A stretch of 64,000 nt of DNA from Deltaproteobacteria bacterium (GCA_030603275.1 JAUVYB010000001.1:83832-147831), one strand, 5' to 3'; numbered from the stretch's first letter, positions 40,412 to 49,344 are shown. Numbers and translations are program-made. The notes: a model not told the origin generated them from the letters alone.

Positions 40412-42016
40412 CTATTTAGTATCCTTATATGTCCCCTTCCAGAACTTATCCCTCAGCTCACGCTTCAAAATCTTGCCCGCAGGGTTCTTGGGCAGGGCAT
40501 CAACAAACTCCACCGACTTAGGCGACTTATAACCGGCCAGGCTCTTTTTGCAGAAAGCGATAAGCTCCTCGGCGGTAGCTTTTTCCCCCTTCTTGGTGGT
40601 TATCACAGCGTGAACCTTCTCCACCCAGTACTCGTCGGGGATGCCGATGACCGCCGCCTCCATAACCGCCGGATGCTGGTAGAGAACCTCCTCCACCTCC
40701 CGGGGATAGACATTCTCTCCGCCGGTGATAATCAAATCCTTCTTCCGGTCGACGATATAGATATAGCCCTCCTCATCATAATAGCCGATATCGCCGGTAT
40801 GGAGCCAGCCCTTAACGAGGTTAGCCTTGGTATCCTCGGGCTTGTGCCAGTACTCAACCATGACCAGCTTGCTGCGCACTATTATCTCACCCACCTCACC
40901 GGGCCCGACATCTTTATCCTTATCATCAACAATCCTCACCTGCACCCCGATATCCGGCCGCCCCGCAGACGCCAGCTTCTTCTGTTCTTTCTCCGGTTTA
41001 TCCAGAACATTATGATCGTCTTTGTTCAGGTGAGAGATAGCGGGGCCACTCTCGCTCTGCCCGTACCCCTGGGCGATAATAGGCCCGAAAACCTTCATCC
41101 CCCTCCTCAGTACCTCCTGGGGCATGGGTGAGGCGCCGTACCAGAGGAACTTCAATGAGCTAATGTCATACTTCTTCAGGTCGGGCAGGTTAAGCATGGC
41201 TACCAGGTGGGTGGGCACAAAGTCCATATGGGTCGCCTTCTCATCCTGGATAATTTTAAGCGTGGTAGCCGCATCGAAGAACTTGACGATGATATTGCAG
41301 CCGGCGGTGTAGAGGGTGGAGCGGAAATGGGTATTGCCGGCGATATGGAAGAGAGGCGTTATCTGCACCCGCTTGTCCCCGGGCTGTAAGCTCATATCTA
41401 TAACCAGTGTCTTGGCATCTTCTATAAAGCGCTGTTGAGTATAGAGAGCGCCACGGGGCATACCGGTAGTGCCGCTGGTATAAATTATGCAGACGGGGTC
41501 ATCCTCGTCTACCTGCACGTCAGGCTCGTCGCCGGGGTATGATTTCAGCAGGTCGTCATGAGCTATCATATCGGGGCCGGCGCTCTCCAGAGAGATAAAG
41601 TTCTTAATCTTGGGCAGCTTATCCCTTATGGAACTGGCCACCTCGAATAACTCCGGCCCGACAAAAAGGGTATTGGCTTCCGAATAGTTGATAATATACT
41701 CCAGCTCATTCGCCTGCAGGCGGGGATTAAAAGGCGAGGCAATGAATCCCCCCTTCATCGACGTCCCGTATATCTCGGCAAACTGCAGACAGCTCCAGGA
41801 TAGAACGCCAATCACATCCCCCTGCTTCACCCCCATCTTATGCAGTGCGTGAATCAGCTTGTTGATCCTGGTATTAAACTCGGAGTAGGTTACCCTGGTA
41901 TCTCCATAGACAAAGGCTTCCTGGTCGGGATAAAGAAGCGCATTTCTATAGATGATATCGGCCCAGGTACCAACTTTATACCGGGATAGTTCCTTAAGTA
42001 GCAGACGTTCCGACAT
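40412..42016 (-). CDS. Acyl-CoA synthetase (AMP-forming)
   Basis: 534 residues of the ANL superfamily: P-loop IIYTSGTTGMPRGAL, YGQSESGPAISH, GWLHTGDIGYYDEEGYIYIVDRKKDLIITGGENVYPREVEE and the C-terminal PKNPAGKILKREL with the catalytic lysine. Activates a carboxylic acid to its CoA thioester in two steps. The chain length of the substrate cannot be read from sequence. Stands alone between the methyltransferase gene and tRNA-Gly. Confidence 0.93.
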   Translation of the reverse strand: MSERLLLKELSRYKVGTWADIIYRNALLYPDQEAFVYGDTRVTYSEFNTRINKLIHALHKMGVKQGDVIGVLSWSCLQFAEIYGTSMKGGFIASPFNPRLQANELEYIINYSEANTLFVGPELFEVASSIRDKLPKIKNFISLESAGPDMIAHDDLLKSYPGDEPDVQVDEDDPVCIIYTSGTTGMPRGALYTQQRFIEDAKTLVIDMSLQPGDKRVQITPLFHIAGNTHFRSTLYTAGCNIIVKFFDAATTLKIIQDEKATHMDFVPTHLVAMLNLPDLKKYDISSLKFLWYGASPMPQEVLRRGMKVFGPIIAQGYGQSESGPAISHLNKDDHNVLDKPEKEQKKLASAGRPDIGVQVRIVDDKDKDVGPGEVGEIIVRSKLVMVEYWHKPEDTKANLVKGWLHTGDIGYYDEEGYIYIVDRKKDLIITGGENVYPREVEEVLYQHPAVMEAAVIGIPDEYWVEKVHAVITTKKGEKATAEELIAFCKKSLAGYKSPKSVEFVDALPKNPAGKILKRELRDKFWKGTYKDTK

Positions 42017-42115
42017 AACCCATTACCTCCTTAAAGCAATAACTCTGGCTTTACCAGCTCCTCTATGGTAAAACTGGCGACAAGGGAATATTTTACCCCA
42101 GAGCGAAAACCGGAC

Positions 42116-42190
42116 TGGAGCGGGAGACGAGGCTCGAACTCGCGACCCTCTGCTTGGGAAGCAGATGCTCTACCACTGAGCTACTCCCGC
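42116..42190 (-). tRNA. tRNA-Gly (CCC)
   Basis: Acceptor GCGGGAG/CTCCCGC, D arm GAGTAGCTCAGTGGTAGAGC, anticodon arm TCTGC-TTCCCAA-GCAGA with anticodon CCC, T arm GCGAG-TTCGAGC-CTCGT, discriminator T and encoded CCA. A weak promoter (TTGACG, 16 bases, TTTAAT; 42221-42194) lies upstream. Confidence 0.95.
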
Positions 42191-42256
42191 CAAATTAAAC
42201 TACAGGCAAATTTTACGTCAAAATGAACGAAAAAACAAGCCGGACACCGCTGGAGG

Positions 42257-42946
42257 CTACGGTAACGGCGGCAGCCATTTAGGCGGGATAGGCAGGTTCT
42301 CACTGGCGGTCAGCCAGAAATACTCATCGATAAACCTGGCCAGTGACTTCTGGCAACTGTAGCTAATATAACCCAGCTTCTCGGAAAGGAAGGCCTCGGG
42401 CGAACCGGAAAGTCCTTGAGCCTCAAAGTCACTGGTAACCTCCCGCGCATGCTGCTGGGTAAGAACCAGCCAATCAATATAGTCATCAGCTTCATCACGC
42501 AGACTGAAGTTTTCGGCTATTCTCCCATCGAGGATAACAAAAAGAGAGTCATTAAGCACGTGAGCAATCTTGGTTATTCCGGTCACCCAGAGCCCGTCAA
42601 TGCTACCCAGCCCCTGGTAAATTTCCTTTATACTTTTAAGCAAACTCTTATTCGATAAATCACAATCAAGCAGACTGACTCCCTTAAGGTTAGAGGTACA
42701 GCTACGCAGCCTGATTATCTCCGCCAGCACGTTGCCGCCCCTCGTCCCCACCGGCAACCGCAACCCGAGGCTATTAACGAAACCGGAGATGACCTTAGCC
42801 TCAAATTCAGGATAGGAGACATCCCACGGTGTTTCTCTAATTTTAGAGATAAACTCACCGTCCCCGAAAAGCCTCACGTACCTTCTATCCTTGTTCGATT
42901 GGTAGTAATGAAACAGTGCTGCCCAGCCCAGGTCGCTGAATTTCAC
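42257..42946 (-). CDS. Hypothetical protein
   Basis: 229 residues, not recognised. No signal peptide or membrane segment. A central block (GLWVTGITKIAHVLNDSLFVILDGRIAENF) resembles the pattern of proteins in which a conserved Asp follows a buried strand, but no family can be named. Start GTG 42946 has GGGAGG upstream. The codon use and slightly lower GC set it apart from neighbours. It is monocistronic between tRNA-Gly and the divergent coiled-coil gene. Confidence 0.75.
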   Translation of the reverse strand: MKFSDLGWAALFHYYQSNKDRRYVRLFGDGEFISKIRETPWDVSYPEFEAKVISGFVNSLGLRLPVGTRGGNVLAEIIRLRSCTSNLKGVSLLDCDLSNKSLLKSIKEIYQGLGSIDGLWVTGITKIAHVLNDSLFVILDGRIAENFSLRDEADDYIDWLVLTQQHAREVTSDFEAQGLSGSPEAFLSEKLGYISYSCQKSLARFIDEYFWLTASENLPIPPKWLPPLP

Positions 42947-43112
42947 ATTAATCCTCCCAATACCTCTCTTAAGCTCCGGTCGGAGCTATTAAATCACCAA
43001 AAGCTGATTATATCAATAGTTGCCTTACTGCTTTAAAAGTAAAACCATCCCTTACTAAATCACTACACCAATATTACCATTCACCTATTTACACTCGCCT
43101 TATCCTGTGAAC

Positions 43113-43118
43113 TATAAT
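43113..43118 (+). promoter_or_regulatory. -10 box of the coiled-coil protein gene
   Basis: TATAAT 30 bases ahead of ATG 43148, with TTACAC 18 bases upstream as a weak -35. AGGGGTAG serves as the ribosome binding site. The rest of 42947-43112 shows nothing recognisable. Confidence 0.5.
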
Positions 43119-43147
43119 GTAAGAGGGGATACCATAGGGGTAGTGCC

Positions 43148-44068
43148 ATGGCTAAAAACAATAAAGGAAATGGCGTCGTCGAGCTGTGGGGGCACGAATT
43201 CAAGAAGGCGGCGGAGGGGTTGGACAGGGCAGAGGTAGTGTCCTTTGTCACCGAGCTCATAAAAAAGAACGAGACCCTCCTCAAGCGCGCCGATCATCTC
43301 GCGTCGCTGACCAAGCTCGCCGAAAAGACAATCATTGACGCTGACACCGTAGCCAAACAGGTCCAGGGTGAAGCCGAAGAGCAGGCAAAGGCTGAGGCCA
43401 AAAAGATTTTAGCCGGGGCGGAAGAACAGGCTCAAAAAATAATCGAGGAAAAGAGAGCCGAAGCTTTAGCCAAGGCTAACCGGGAAGCGGAGACCATCAA
43501 GGCTAAGGCTCAACAGCAGGCGGAAAGAATGCTGGAGGAAAGAATAAGGGAGATTCAACCAGAACTTAAGGATAACGCCAAAACTCTATATGAAGAGCTT
43601 CTCAATCAACTGGAAAACCTCAAGAAGCAGGTGGTGATATTTGAAGAAGAGTTGGACCATAAGCTGTCTCAGCCTCCGGCAGAGACCGGCAAGGCAACTA
43701 TAGCAGCCGGCAAAGCCGATAACGACTTCCTGGAACTACTTCAGCCTGTTGAAGAACCCGGCAAAGATGAACCGGAATGGGAACTGGAAGTATTGCCCCC
43801 TATAGACCTGACTCAAATACTGGACATCATAAACCATCTTGATAGCTTACCCCAGGTGGTAAGAACCGAGCTTATACCCCACATGGATAAGCCCACAATC
43901 ATGGTGTTCCTGCGCCAACCGATAGAACTGGTTGATATACTTTCGACGCTGCCGCAGGTAGCCAATGTCACCGAAGACACAACCGGGGGCGCCGGCGCCG
44001 AGGGTAAACCGAGAAAGGCTCAAATAGAGCTCCCCAGACAAACCGTAATCCAGCAAAGTAATAACTAG
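43148..44068 (+). CDS. DivIVA-like coiled-coil protein with C-terminal alpha/beta domain
   Basis: 306 residues. An N-terminal segment (FKKAAEGLDRAEVVSFVTELIKKNE) resembles the DivIVA/GpsB membrane-binding start. A long Ala/Glu/Lys coiled coil runs from about residue 35 to 180. After an acidic linker there is a compact C-terminal domain (IDLTQILDIINHLDSLPQVV, then MVFLRQPIELVDILSTLPQV) with a repeated strand-helix pattern ending in LPQV. A cytoskeletal or polar-scaffold role is inferred from shape only. Confidence 0.75.
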   Translation: MAKNNKGNGVVELWGHEFKKAAEGLDRAEVVSFVTELIKKNETLLKRADHLASLTKLAEKTIIDADTVAKQVQGEAEEQAKAEAKKILAGAEEQAQKIIEEKRAEALAKANREAETIKAKAQQQAERMLEERIREIQPELKDNAKTLYEELLNQLENLKKQVVIFEEELDHKLSQPPAETGKATIAAGKADNDFLELLQPVEEPGKDEPEWELEVLPPIDLTQILDIINHLDSLPQVVRTELIPHMDKPTIMVFLRQPIELVDILSTLPQVANVTEDTTGGAGAEGKPRKAQIELPRQTVIQQSNN

Positions 44069-44442
44069 AAAGCACGATTACCGCCGCAAAGGGAGCGTGC
44101 CTCGTTAAAATATTAAGTGGAGCCGGGGTGCCAACAGGCAGAACTTTTGAACTGGTTTTCAGCCTGACTATTATACACCCTGGCTCTCGTCATTTAACAC
44201 CCTGGCTCTGGCCGCAGACAAATCTACCGACAAATAGCGGGGCCTGCGACTCGCCGCAACACCAGAAGTCAGGTGGATATTGCTTTCTTCCCTGGAACAA
44301 CAGCTTCCCAGCTCCTTCCGGCGGATAAGAAATGATGTTATCCACAGCGTATCCTCTCAGGTGTTCGCATTGGAATACGTGTGCCTGAACGTGGTATAAT
44401 TGCCTGTTGTCCGTTTTTAACTGGAAGGCATGCTAAACTAAT
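44069..44442 (+). other. Intergenic region upstream of the polysaccharide genes
   Basis: No convincing gene. The segment 44116-44175 encodes SGAGVPTGRTFELVFSLTI, closely similar in sequence and peptide to the micro-ORF at 48004-48087 on the far side of the GH26/cellulose-synthase pair. One perfect DnaA-box sequence (TTATCCACA, 44338-44346) is present but alone. A TATAAT at 44395-44400 probably serves the GH26 gene. Confidence 0.5.
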
Positions 44443-45603
44443 ATGAAGGTTTTGCTGATGCTGGTTATATTGATGCCTCTTGGAATGGCTGCCTGCACTG
44501 TTCACCCGGAAGAGACGGCTATCCCTTCGCTGGCGCGCCTCGAACCCGCCAGCGGCACCTATTACGGTGTGCATCTTGACTGGGAGCAGGATACCGCAGC
44601 CGCTTATAATCAGCGCCTCGGGGTGCCGGCGGCGGTCTATGTCGCCTTCTTCCCGTTTCCTTTCAGCGAGACCGACAAGGCTAATGTCGATGCTTTCATC
44701 GGGCAGGTAGCCGCAGAAGAAGGCATGGCCCTGATCACCCTGCAACCGGAATCGGGCCTGGACAGGGTTACGGCCGCCGTGGCTTATGACTTTGCCGGGC
44801 TTATGGCGGAATATAACCAGAGCGGTGTTCCTGTCTTTGTCCGCTTTGCCCACGAAATGAACGGCTCCTGGTATTCATGGGGCCAGCAACCGACAGACTA
44901 CATACGAGCCTTCCGCACGCTGGCTGAGGCAATTCACCAGCGCACAGCTCTCAGCGCCATGCTCTGGGCGCCCAACTATGGCGGCGGCTACCCATTTGCC
45001 GCTGGACGTTATGAAGCCTCTCCTCAAAGCAGTGATTTTCATCTCCTGGATACTAACCAGGACGGCCACCTTGATATGAGTGACGATATGTACGCCCCTT
45101 ACTACCCTGGTGACGATGCCGTCGACTGGGTAGGCATGTCGGTGTACCACTGGGGCAGCCAGTATCCCTGGGGCGAAAATGAGATTCCCGAAGCGGGCAA
45201 GTTCACTACCCAGATTACCGGCGCCTATATTGGCTTAGATAGCGACCACCGGCCGGTGCCGGACTTCTATCAGACCTACGTGGAAAAACATGGAAAGCCA
45301 ATGGCTATCCCGGAGACGGCGGCTCTCTATAACCCGGACCTCGGAGGCGATACCGAACTGGATATCAAGCAGGCCTGGTGGTGGCAGGTGTTCAGCGCCG
45401 AGGTGGCCGAGGATGTCCCCGGAATCAAGATGATTAGCTGGTTTGAAGCGCGCAAATACGAAAGCGAGGTCGGCACTACCCTCGATTGGACGGTTACCTC
45501 TAACCCGGTGCTGCTCCAGGCCTACCTGGATGACCTGCCCCGCTCGCGTTTGCTCTTTGCCACCAACCTCCCCGATTTTTCCCCGGCGGGGAACCAGAAA
45601 TGA
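44443..45603 (+). CDS. GH26-like glycoside hydrolase lipoprotein
   Basis: 386 residues. A lipobox ends at Cys18 (MAAC), so it is anchored outside the cell. VRFAHEMNGSWYSW with Glu138 is the GH26 acid/base signature, and KPMAIPETAAL with Glu291 fits the nucleophile. A calcium-loop-like DTNQDGHLDMSDD lies at 203-215. GH26 enzymes cut beta-1,4 or beta-1,3 mannan, xylan or glucan. It is followed after 25 bases by a cellulose-synthase-type gene, so it may trim the exported polymer (inference). Confidence 0.88.
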   Translation: MKVLLMLVILMPLGMAACTVHPEETAIPSLARLEPASGTYYGVHLDWEQDTAAAYNQRLGVPAAVYVAFFPFPFSETDKANVDAFIGQVAAEEGMALITLQPESGLDRVTAAVAYDFAGLMAEYNQSGVPVFVRFAHEMNGSWYSWGQQPTDYIRAFRTLAEAIHQRTALSAMLWAPNYGGGYPFAAGRYEASPQSSDFHLLDTNQDGHLDMSDDMYAPYYPGDDAVDWVGMSVYHWGSQYPWGENEIPEAGKFTTQITGAYIGLDSDHRPVPDFYQTYVEKHGKPMAIPETAALYNPDLGGDTELDIKQAWWWQVFSAEVAEDVPGIKMISWFEARKYESEVGTTLDWTVTSNPVLLQAYLDDLPRSRLLFATNLPDFSPAGNQK

Positions 45604-45628
45604 ATGGAATAATGAGAGGACGCAAATA

Positions 45629-47632
45629 ATGCATCCGGCAATAATCGCCGCTATTGCGGGCCTGGCCACGGTGTTCGCCCTGTGGTTAGCCCTGGCGGTT
45701 GAAAGGTGGACATGGGGTAAACCATCCCGTTACCCCGAAGATAGTGCCGCATATCACAAAATACGCCGACCCCCCAGATATCCTGAGTTCCTGGTCAGGG
45801 GAATGGTTATCGTTGCTGCCGCCTTTACCCTGTACTACCTTGTTTGGCGGCTATCCATCTTTAATCCTGACGCAATGTGGTTCTCCTGGCTACTGTGGGC
45901 AGCCGAAGCCTACGGTTTTGTAACCTTTCTACTTTTCGCTTTTATGACCTGGAAGCTGGTTCACCCGGAAACACCACCGCCCCGGGAAGGCATCTCGGTG
46001 GATATCATGGTGCCCACCTACGGCGAGCCGCTCGATGTCCTGCGGGCGACGCTGGTCGGCTGCAGCCATACAAGCTATCCCCACCAGACCTTTGTCCTGG
46101 ACGATGCCGGACGCCCTGAGGTAAAAGCCCTGGCCGCAGAACTGGGCTGCATTTATATCAGTCGTCCCACCCACGAGGGAGCCAAGGCGGGAAATCTGAA
46201 CTATGCCCTTAAACAGACCGGCGGACAGCTGGTGGCAGTCCTCGATGCTGACCATGTACCCCTCCCCGAATTCCTCGATAATACCATCGGCTTCTTTAGT
46301 GATAGCTCGGTGGCGGTGGTACAGGGCCCGCAGCTATTCTATAACCTCGATTCCTTCCAGCACGAGCGTTCATCTTGGCACGAACAGCGGGTTTTCTATC
46401 ATACCATCATGCCGGGCAAGAATCGCACCGGTTCCGCCTTCTGGTGTGGCAGCCCCGCCGTATTGCGGCGCTCAGCGCTCGAAGCCATTGGCGGAGTCGC
46501 CCAAGAGACGGTAACGGAAGACCTGCATACCACCATCAGGCTGGTCAGGCACGGTTACCGCGTTGTTTACACCAAACAGCCGCTGGCGGTGGGGCTCTCG
46601 CCAGCGACGATTGACGAATATCTCGGCCAGCGCTTTCGCTGGGGACAGGGGGCAATGCAGGTTCTGCGTAGCAAGGATAGCCCGCTACGGGCTTCAGGGC
46701 TGACCATCTCTCAGCGTATCAATTTCCTGGCTTCGACCATAACCTATTTTGACGGTTTACAGCTACTGGCCTTGCTGGCAATACCGGTGATTACCCTTCT
46801 CTTCGGCATACTGCCGGTGAGTACCTTTGGCTGGGGGTTTGTTGCCCGCTTAGCGCCCTACCTGGCATTGACTTTTCTGGCGAACACACTTCTCGGGCGG
46901 GGCACCTATAACCTGTGGTATATTGAACGCTACAGCCTGCTCAGAGCCTTTACTTTTGCAGCAACACTACCGACACTGCTCACCGGACGCGCCCGCCCCT
47001 TTCGGGTCACCAGGAAGGGAGACGATATTAACCCGGCGCCACCCTGGCGCCAGGTCTTGCCCCACCTCATCACCATTGGATTATGCTTCATCGCGGCTGT
47101 AGTCGGTGTTCTCCACATCATCCATCCGTTCTGGTATCAGCCGCAGCCGACGGTGTTAGCTGTGGTCATCGGTTGGACCGTGTTGAACGCCGTGCTGCTC
47201 AGCGTGGGTGTAGACCGTCTTCTCAGTGTTAGCCGCCGGTCAAGATATCGCTTCCCCATCATTACTGAAATCAGCTGGCATCTGTCTGGGGAGAAGGACT
47301 GGCGTATCGGGCACTCGGTCAACCTGAGTGCCAGCGGTATGAGCTTTGAACACAGCGGCCCCCGGTTGCGCATGGGTGACAAGCTTGAGGTTAGCATTGG
47401 CTTTGCCGTTACCGGTGCCGGAGATACGCCCCCGGCGGAAGGCGAATCCCGTATTCTGCTTACCGGGCGTGTCGTTGGTACTTATCAGCCCCGGTCCGGT
47501 GATGCCCAACGGGTGGGGCTGACCATTATTAGCTTTGATAGCAGCGCCGGTGCTAATAACTATAGCTATCTGTTGCATAACCCGGCCAATTTGCTCCGCG
47601 GCGAGCAGATTTTCCTTCCCCCAAAGGATTAG
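45629..47632 (+). CDS. Cellulose synthase-like GT2 glycosyltransferase with PilZ domain (BcsA-like)
   Basis: 667 residues from ATG 45629 (AGAGG upstream); a longer frame overlapping GH26 is unlikely. Two membrane helices come first, then a GT2 domain with the D,D,D,QxxRW set: LDDAG, LDADHVP, TEDLHTTIRL and QRFRWGQGAMQVL. More membrane helices follow, then a C-terminal PilZ domain (RSRYRFP and NLSASGMSF), the c-di-GMP site. It should polymerise and export a beta-glycan under c-di-GMP control. No BcsB-type partner is visible. Confidence 0.92.
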   Translation: MHPAIIAAIAGLATVFALWLALAVERWTWGKPSRYPEDSAAYHKIRRPPRYPEFLVRGMVIVAAAFTLYYLVWRLSIFNPDAMWFSWLLWAAEAYGFVTFLLFAFMTWKLVHPETPPPREGISVDIMVPTYGEPLDVLRATLVGCSHTSYPHQTFVLDDAGRPEVKALAAELGCIYISRPTHEGAKAGNLNYALKQTGGQLVAVLDADHVPLPEFLDNTIGFFSDSSVAVVQGPQLFYNLDSFQHERSSWHEQRVFYHTIMPGKNRTGSAFWCGSPAVLRRSALEAIGGVAQETVTEDLHTTIRLVRHGYRVVYTKQPLAVGLSPATIDEYLGQRFRWGQGAMQVLRSKDSPLRASGLTISQRINFLASTITYFDGLQLLALLAIPVITLLFGILPVSTFGWGFVARLAPYLALTFLANTLLGRGTYNLWYIERYSLLRAFTFAATLPTLLTGRARPFRVTRKGDDINPAPPWRQVLPHLITIGLCFIAAVVGVLHIIHPFWYQPQPTVLAVVIGWTVLNAVLLSVGVDRLLSVSRRSRYRFPIITEISWHLSGEKDWRIGHSVNLSASGMSFEHSGPRLRMGDKLEVSIGFAVTGAGDTPPAEGESRILLTGRVVGTYQPRSGDAQRVGLTIISFDSSAGANNYSYLLHNPANLLRGEQIFLPPKD

Positions 47633-47635
47633 CGT

Positions 47636-47682
47636 GCCGGAGAGCTTTCATTGCTGATACCTGTTAAACATTCCGGCGTTTT
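47636..47682 (+). terminator. Possible terminator after the cellulose-synthase-like gene
   Basis: GCCGGA (47636-47641) pairs with TCCGGC (47672-47677), and TTTTG follows closely. The loop is long, so efficiency is uncertain. Confidence 0.4.
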
Positions 47683-47748
47683 GTTATCCGTCCTGATTTA
47701 ATGCCTGCCCTGAAGCCATAGCTTGACCGCCGATTCCCGGTAACGATA

Positions 47749-47777
47749 TTGACAACTACTCTCAATAGGCATATACC
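47749..47777 (+). promoter_or_regulatory. Promoter of the zinc-ribbon micro-ORF
   Basis: TTGACA (47749-47754), 17 bases, TATACC (47772-47777). The predicted start lies about 25 bases before the GTG of the small gene. Confidence 0.65.
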
Positions 47778-47809
47778 TAGGGCAATAATTATCAGGGGGC
47801 GTAGCATCA

Positions 47810-47941
47810 GTGCGATGCAAGAGTTGCGGGCATGATAATCCCCCCGAAGCGCGTTTCTGCGCTAATTGTGGTTCCAGTTTGCCGACTACTATTGAGCAGC
47901 CTGCTCCGGCGGATTTTTCTCCGGTATCCGGGGGAAGTTAG
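47810..47941 (+). CDS. 43-residue zinc-ribbon micro-protein
   Basis: Starts at GTG 47810 (AGGGGG about 10 bases upstream) and reads MRCKSCGHDNPPEARFCANC then GSSLPTTIEQ and a Ser/Pro-rich end. CxxC...CxxC is a complete zinc ribbon. In many bacteria this ribbon begins a longer membrane protein; here the frame stops after 43 codons. A good promoter lies directly upstream. It is either a genuine small protein or the remaining head of a truncated gene. Confidence 0.6.
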   Translation: MRCKSCGHDNPPEARFCANCGSSLPTTIEQPAPADFSPVSGGS

Positions 47942-48003
47942 CCTTTAAAACTACCCAAAAGGCCCGAAAATTGTCCTGCCGGCTTCTAAGCGGCGGGGCG
48001 TTG

Positions 48004-48087
48004 GTGAAGAAGATAGTAGTTGAAAAAAGTGGAGATAGGGTGACAATAGGCAGAACTTTGGAACTTACCTTTAGTCTCGCTATTTAA
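48004..48087 (+). CDS. 27-residue micro-ORF related to a segment before the GH26 gene
   Basis: GTG 48004 to TAA 48087 reads MKKIVVEKSGDRVTIGRTLE then LTFSLAI. The peptide GRTxELxFSLxI recurs at 44134-44170 with many silent or conservative base changes. GGGGCG lies 7 bases upstream of the GTG. No family known. It could be the tail of a lost gene. Confidence 0.35.
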   Translation: MKKIVVEKSGDRVTIGRTLELTFSLAI

Positions 48088-48140
48088 CCCAACTTCCACT
48101 AAAACTTATTAATCGATGTAAACGCCTTCCTGCCAAACCA

Positions 48141-48851
48141 TTATTTAATACGGGGAATCCGGGTTACAGTTTTGCTCCAGATGAACTCCTTGATCTTTTC
48201 ATCCGATCTGAACTTCCCCATATCGTAATGTTCATAATGAACAATTTCGGCCAGCTCTCTGCGGAAGGAAGCCCGCTCTCTTACCGGACGAAGTGCCTTA
48301 TCACTTTTCTCCTTTTCCTCATCAGGATACCCCAGTGGTACAATATGGTCAACGGTATATACATCAGGAATCCCTAACAACTTCCTAATTTGTACTTCTC
48401 GTAACTCAGTCTGCATTGTAGCCCAGGCCGTAGCCAGGCCGAAGCTTGCTGCGGCTAGTTGTAGAGTATAAATAGAAATAGCCAAACTCTGACGTAAGAG
48501 AACTTCTCCTGGGAGATGAACAGGGTATGTCTCTTGCAACCGTCGATCACCACAGACTATGATGAGGACTGGCGCAGTAGATAAATGAGGTTGGACTGCT
48601 ACTGCCCAATACATAGTTGGGTCGGCTTTTCGTATTTTTTTGTATCCCGATGTAATGCTCTGCGTTATGCTCTTCTTTGTCGCAACATCTTGAACTACTA
48701 CAAATTCCCATGGCTGCGAGTTCCCGGCAGAAGGTGAATGTCTAGCTGCTTCAAGCACCTTCTCCAGAATTTCCTTCGGTACTGGATCGGATTTAAACCT
48801 GCGGAAGCTCCTCCTCTTCTTAACAAGTTCAAGGAAATCGTCATAATTCAT
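48141..48851 (-). CDS. Nitroreductase family protein
   Basis: 236 residues: KKRRSFRRFKSDPVPKEILEKVLEAARHSPSAGNSQPWEFVVVQD is the FMN-binding nitroreductase N-terminus. LLRQSLAISIYTLQLAAASFGLATAWA and IVPLGYPDEEK complete the fold. Uses FMN and NAD(P)H on an unknown substrate. Shows somewhat lower GC than the ribosomal genes. Stands alone. Confidence 0.9.
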   Translation of the reverse strand: MNYDDFLELVKKRRSFRRFKSDPVPKEILEKVLEAARHSPSAGNSQPWEFVVVQDVATKKSITQSITSGYKKIRKADPTMYWAVAVQPHLSTAPVLIIVCGDRRLQETYPVHLPGEVLLRQSLAISIYTLQLAAASFGLATAWATMQTELREVQIRKLLGIPDVYTVDHIVPLGYPDEEKEKSDKALRPVRERASFRRELAEIVHYEHYDMGKFRSDEKIKEFIWSKTVTRIPRIK

Positions 48852-49236
48852 AGCAACTCCTATCTTCTAAATAGTTGGTAAGAGTTAAGGTCATCCAATA
48901 CCTGAGGAAACTGGAAATAGTTTAACCAAGTATATAATAACCTAAACCACCATGTACATTTTACAATATATAGTGAAGAGACCCTCTTTGCAAATGCCAG
49001 CACAAACTTCCCAGTAAGAAAGATTGCCATGACCAAATCCGAGGAGCTTTGGTTTCCTTAAGATTTATGACGCGATTTATTGCTTACTGCAACACGGTAC
49101 GTCTCTTTGTCGCCTAAGTAGTAACATTGTAGCGGTATGTTAAGCGTTTTTGGTGGAAGTTTTGAGAAACAGGTCTCAATGAGGGCAACTTGAACTAATG
49201 TTCAGGGGGAAACGAGGCCACCTGGCTTGGGTGGAT
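48852..49236. other. Gene-free stretch upstream of the nitroreductase gene
   Basis: About 385 bases with no open frame of note on either strand, no tRNA-like fold, and only a short CCACC/GGTGG inverted repeat beside the tRNA-Ala 3' end. It is AT-rich around 48900-48970 and probably contains the nitroreductase promoter. Confidence 0.5.
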
Positions 49237-49312
49237 TGGTGGAGATAGGGGGATTCGAACCCCCGACCTCTGCCATGCGAAGGCAGCGCTCTCCCGATTG
49301 AGCTATATCCCC
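49237..49312 (-). tRNA. tRNA-Ala (CGC)
   Basis: Acceptor GGGGATA/TATCTCC (one G-U), anticodon arm CTGCC-TTCGCAT-GGCAG with anticodon CGC, T arm GGGGG-TTCGAAT-CCCCC, discriminator A, encoded CCA. A TATAAT at 49331-49326 is the probable -10 box, divergent from gatB. Confidence 0.95.
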
Positions 49313-49344
49313 ACCTACAGCCAGAATTATAGCATATACCTTCC

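Noticed and set aside
44128-44328. 66-codon ORF before the GH26 gene
   Set aside because: Only its first 18 codons resemble the micro-ORF at 48004; the rest is Pro/Gly/Trp-rich with no coding character or homologous feature.
44338-44346. Perfect DnaA box (TTATCCACA)
   Set aside because: It is single; one such 9-mer is expected by chance about once per two windows, and no AT-rich unwinding region or dnaA gene is near.
45443-45628. 62-codon N-terminal extension of the cellulose-synthase-like protein
   Set aside because: It lies wholly over the GH26 gene in another frame, is rich in Arg/Pro/Cys without family similarity, and has no ribosome binding site.
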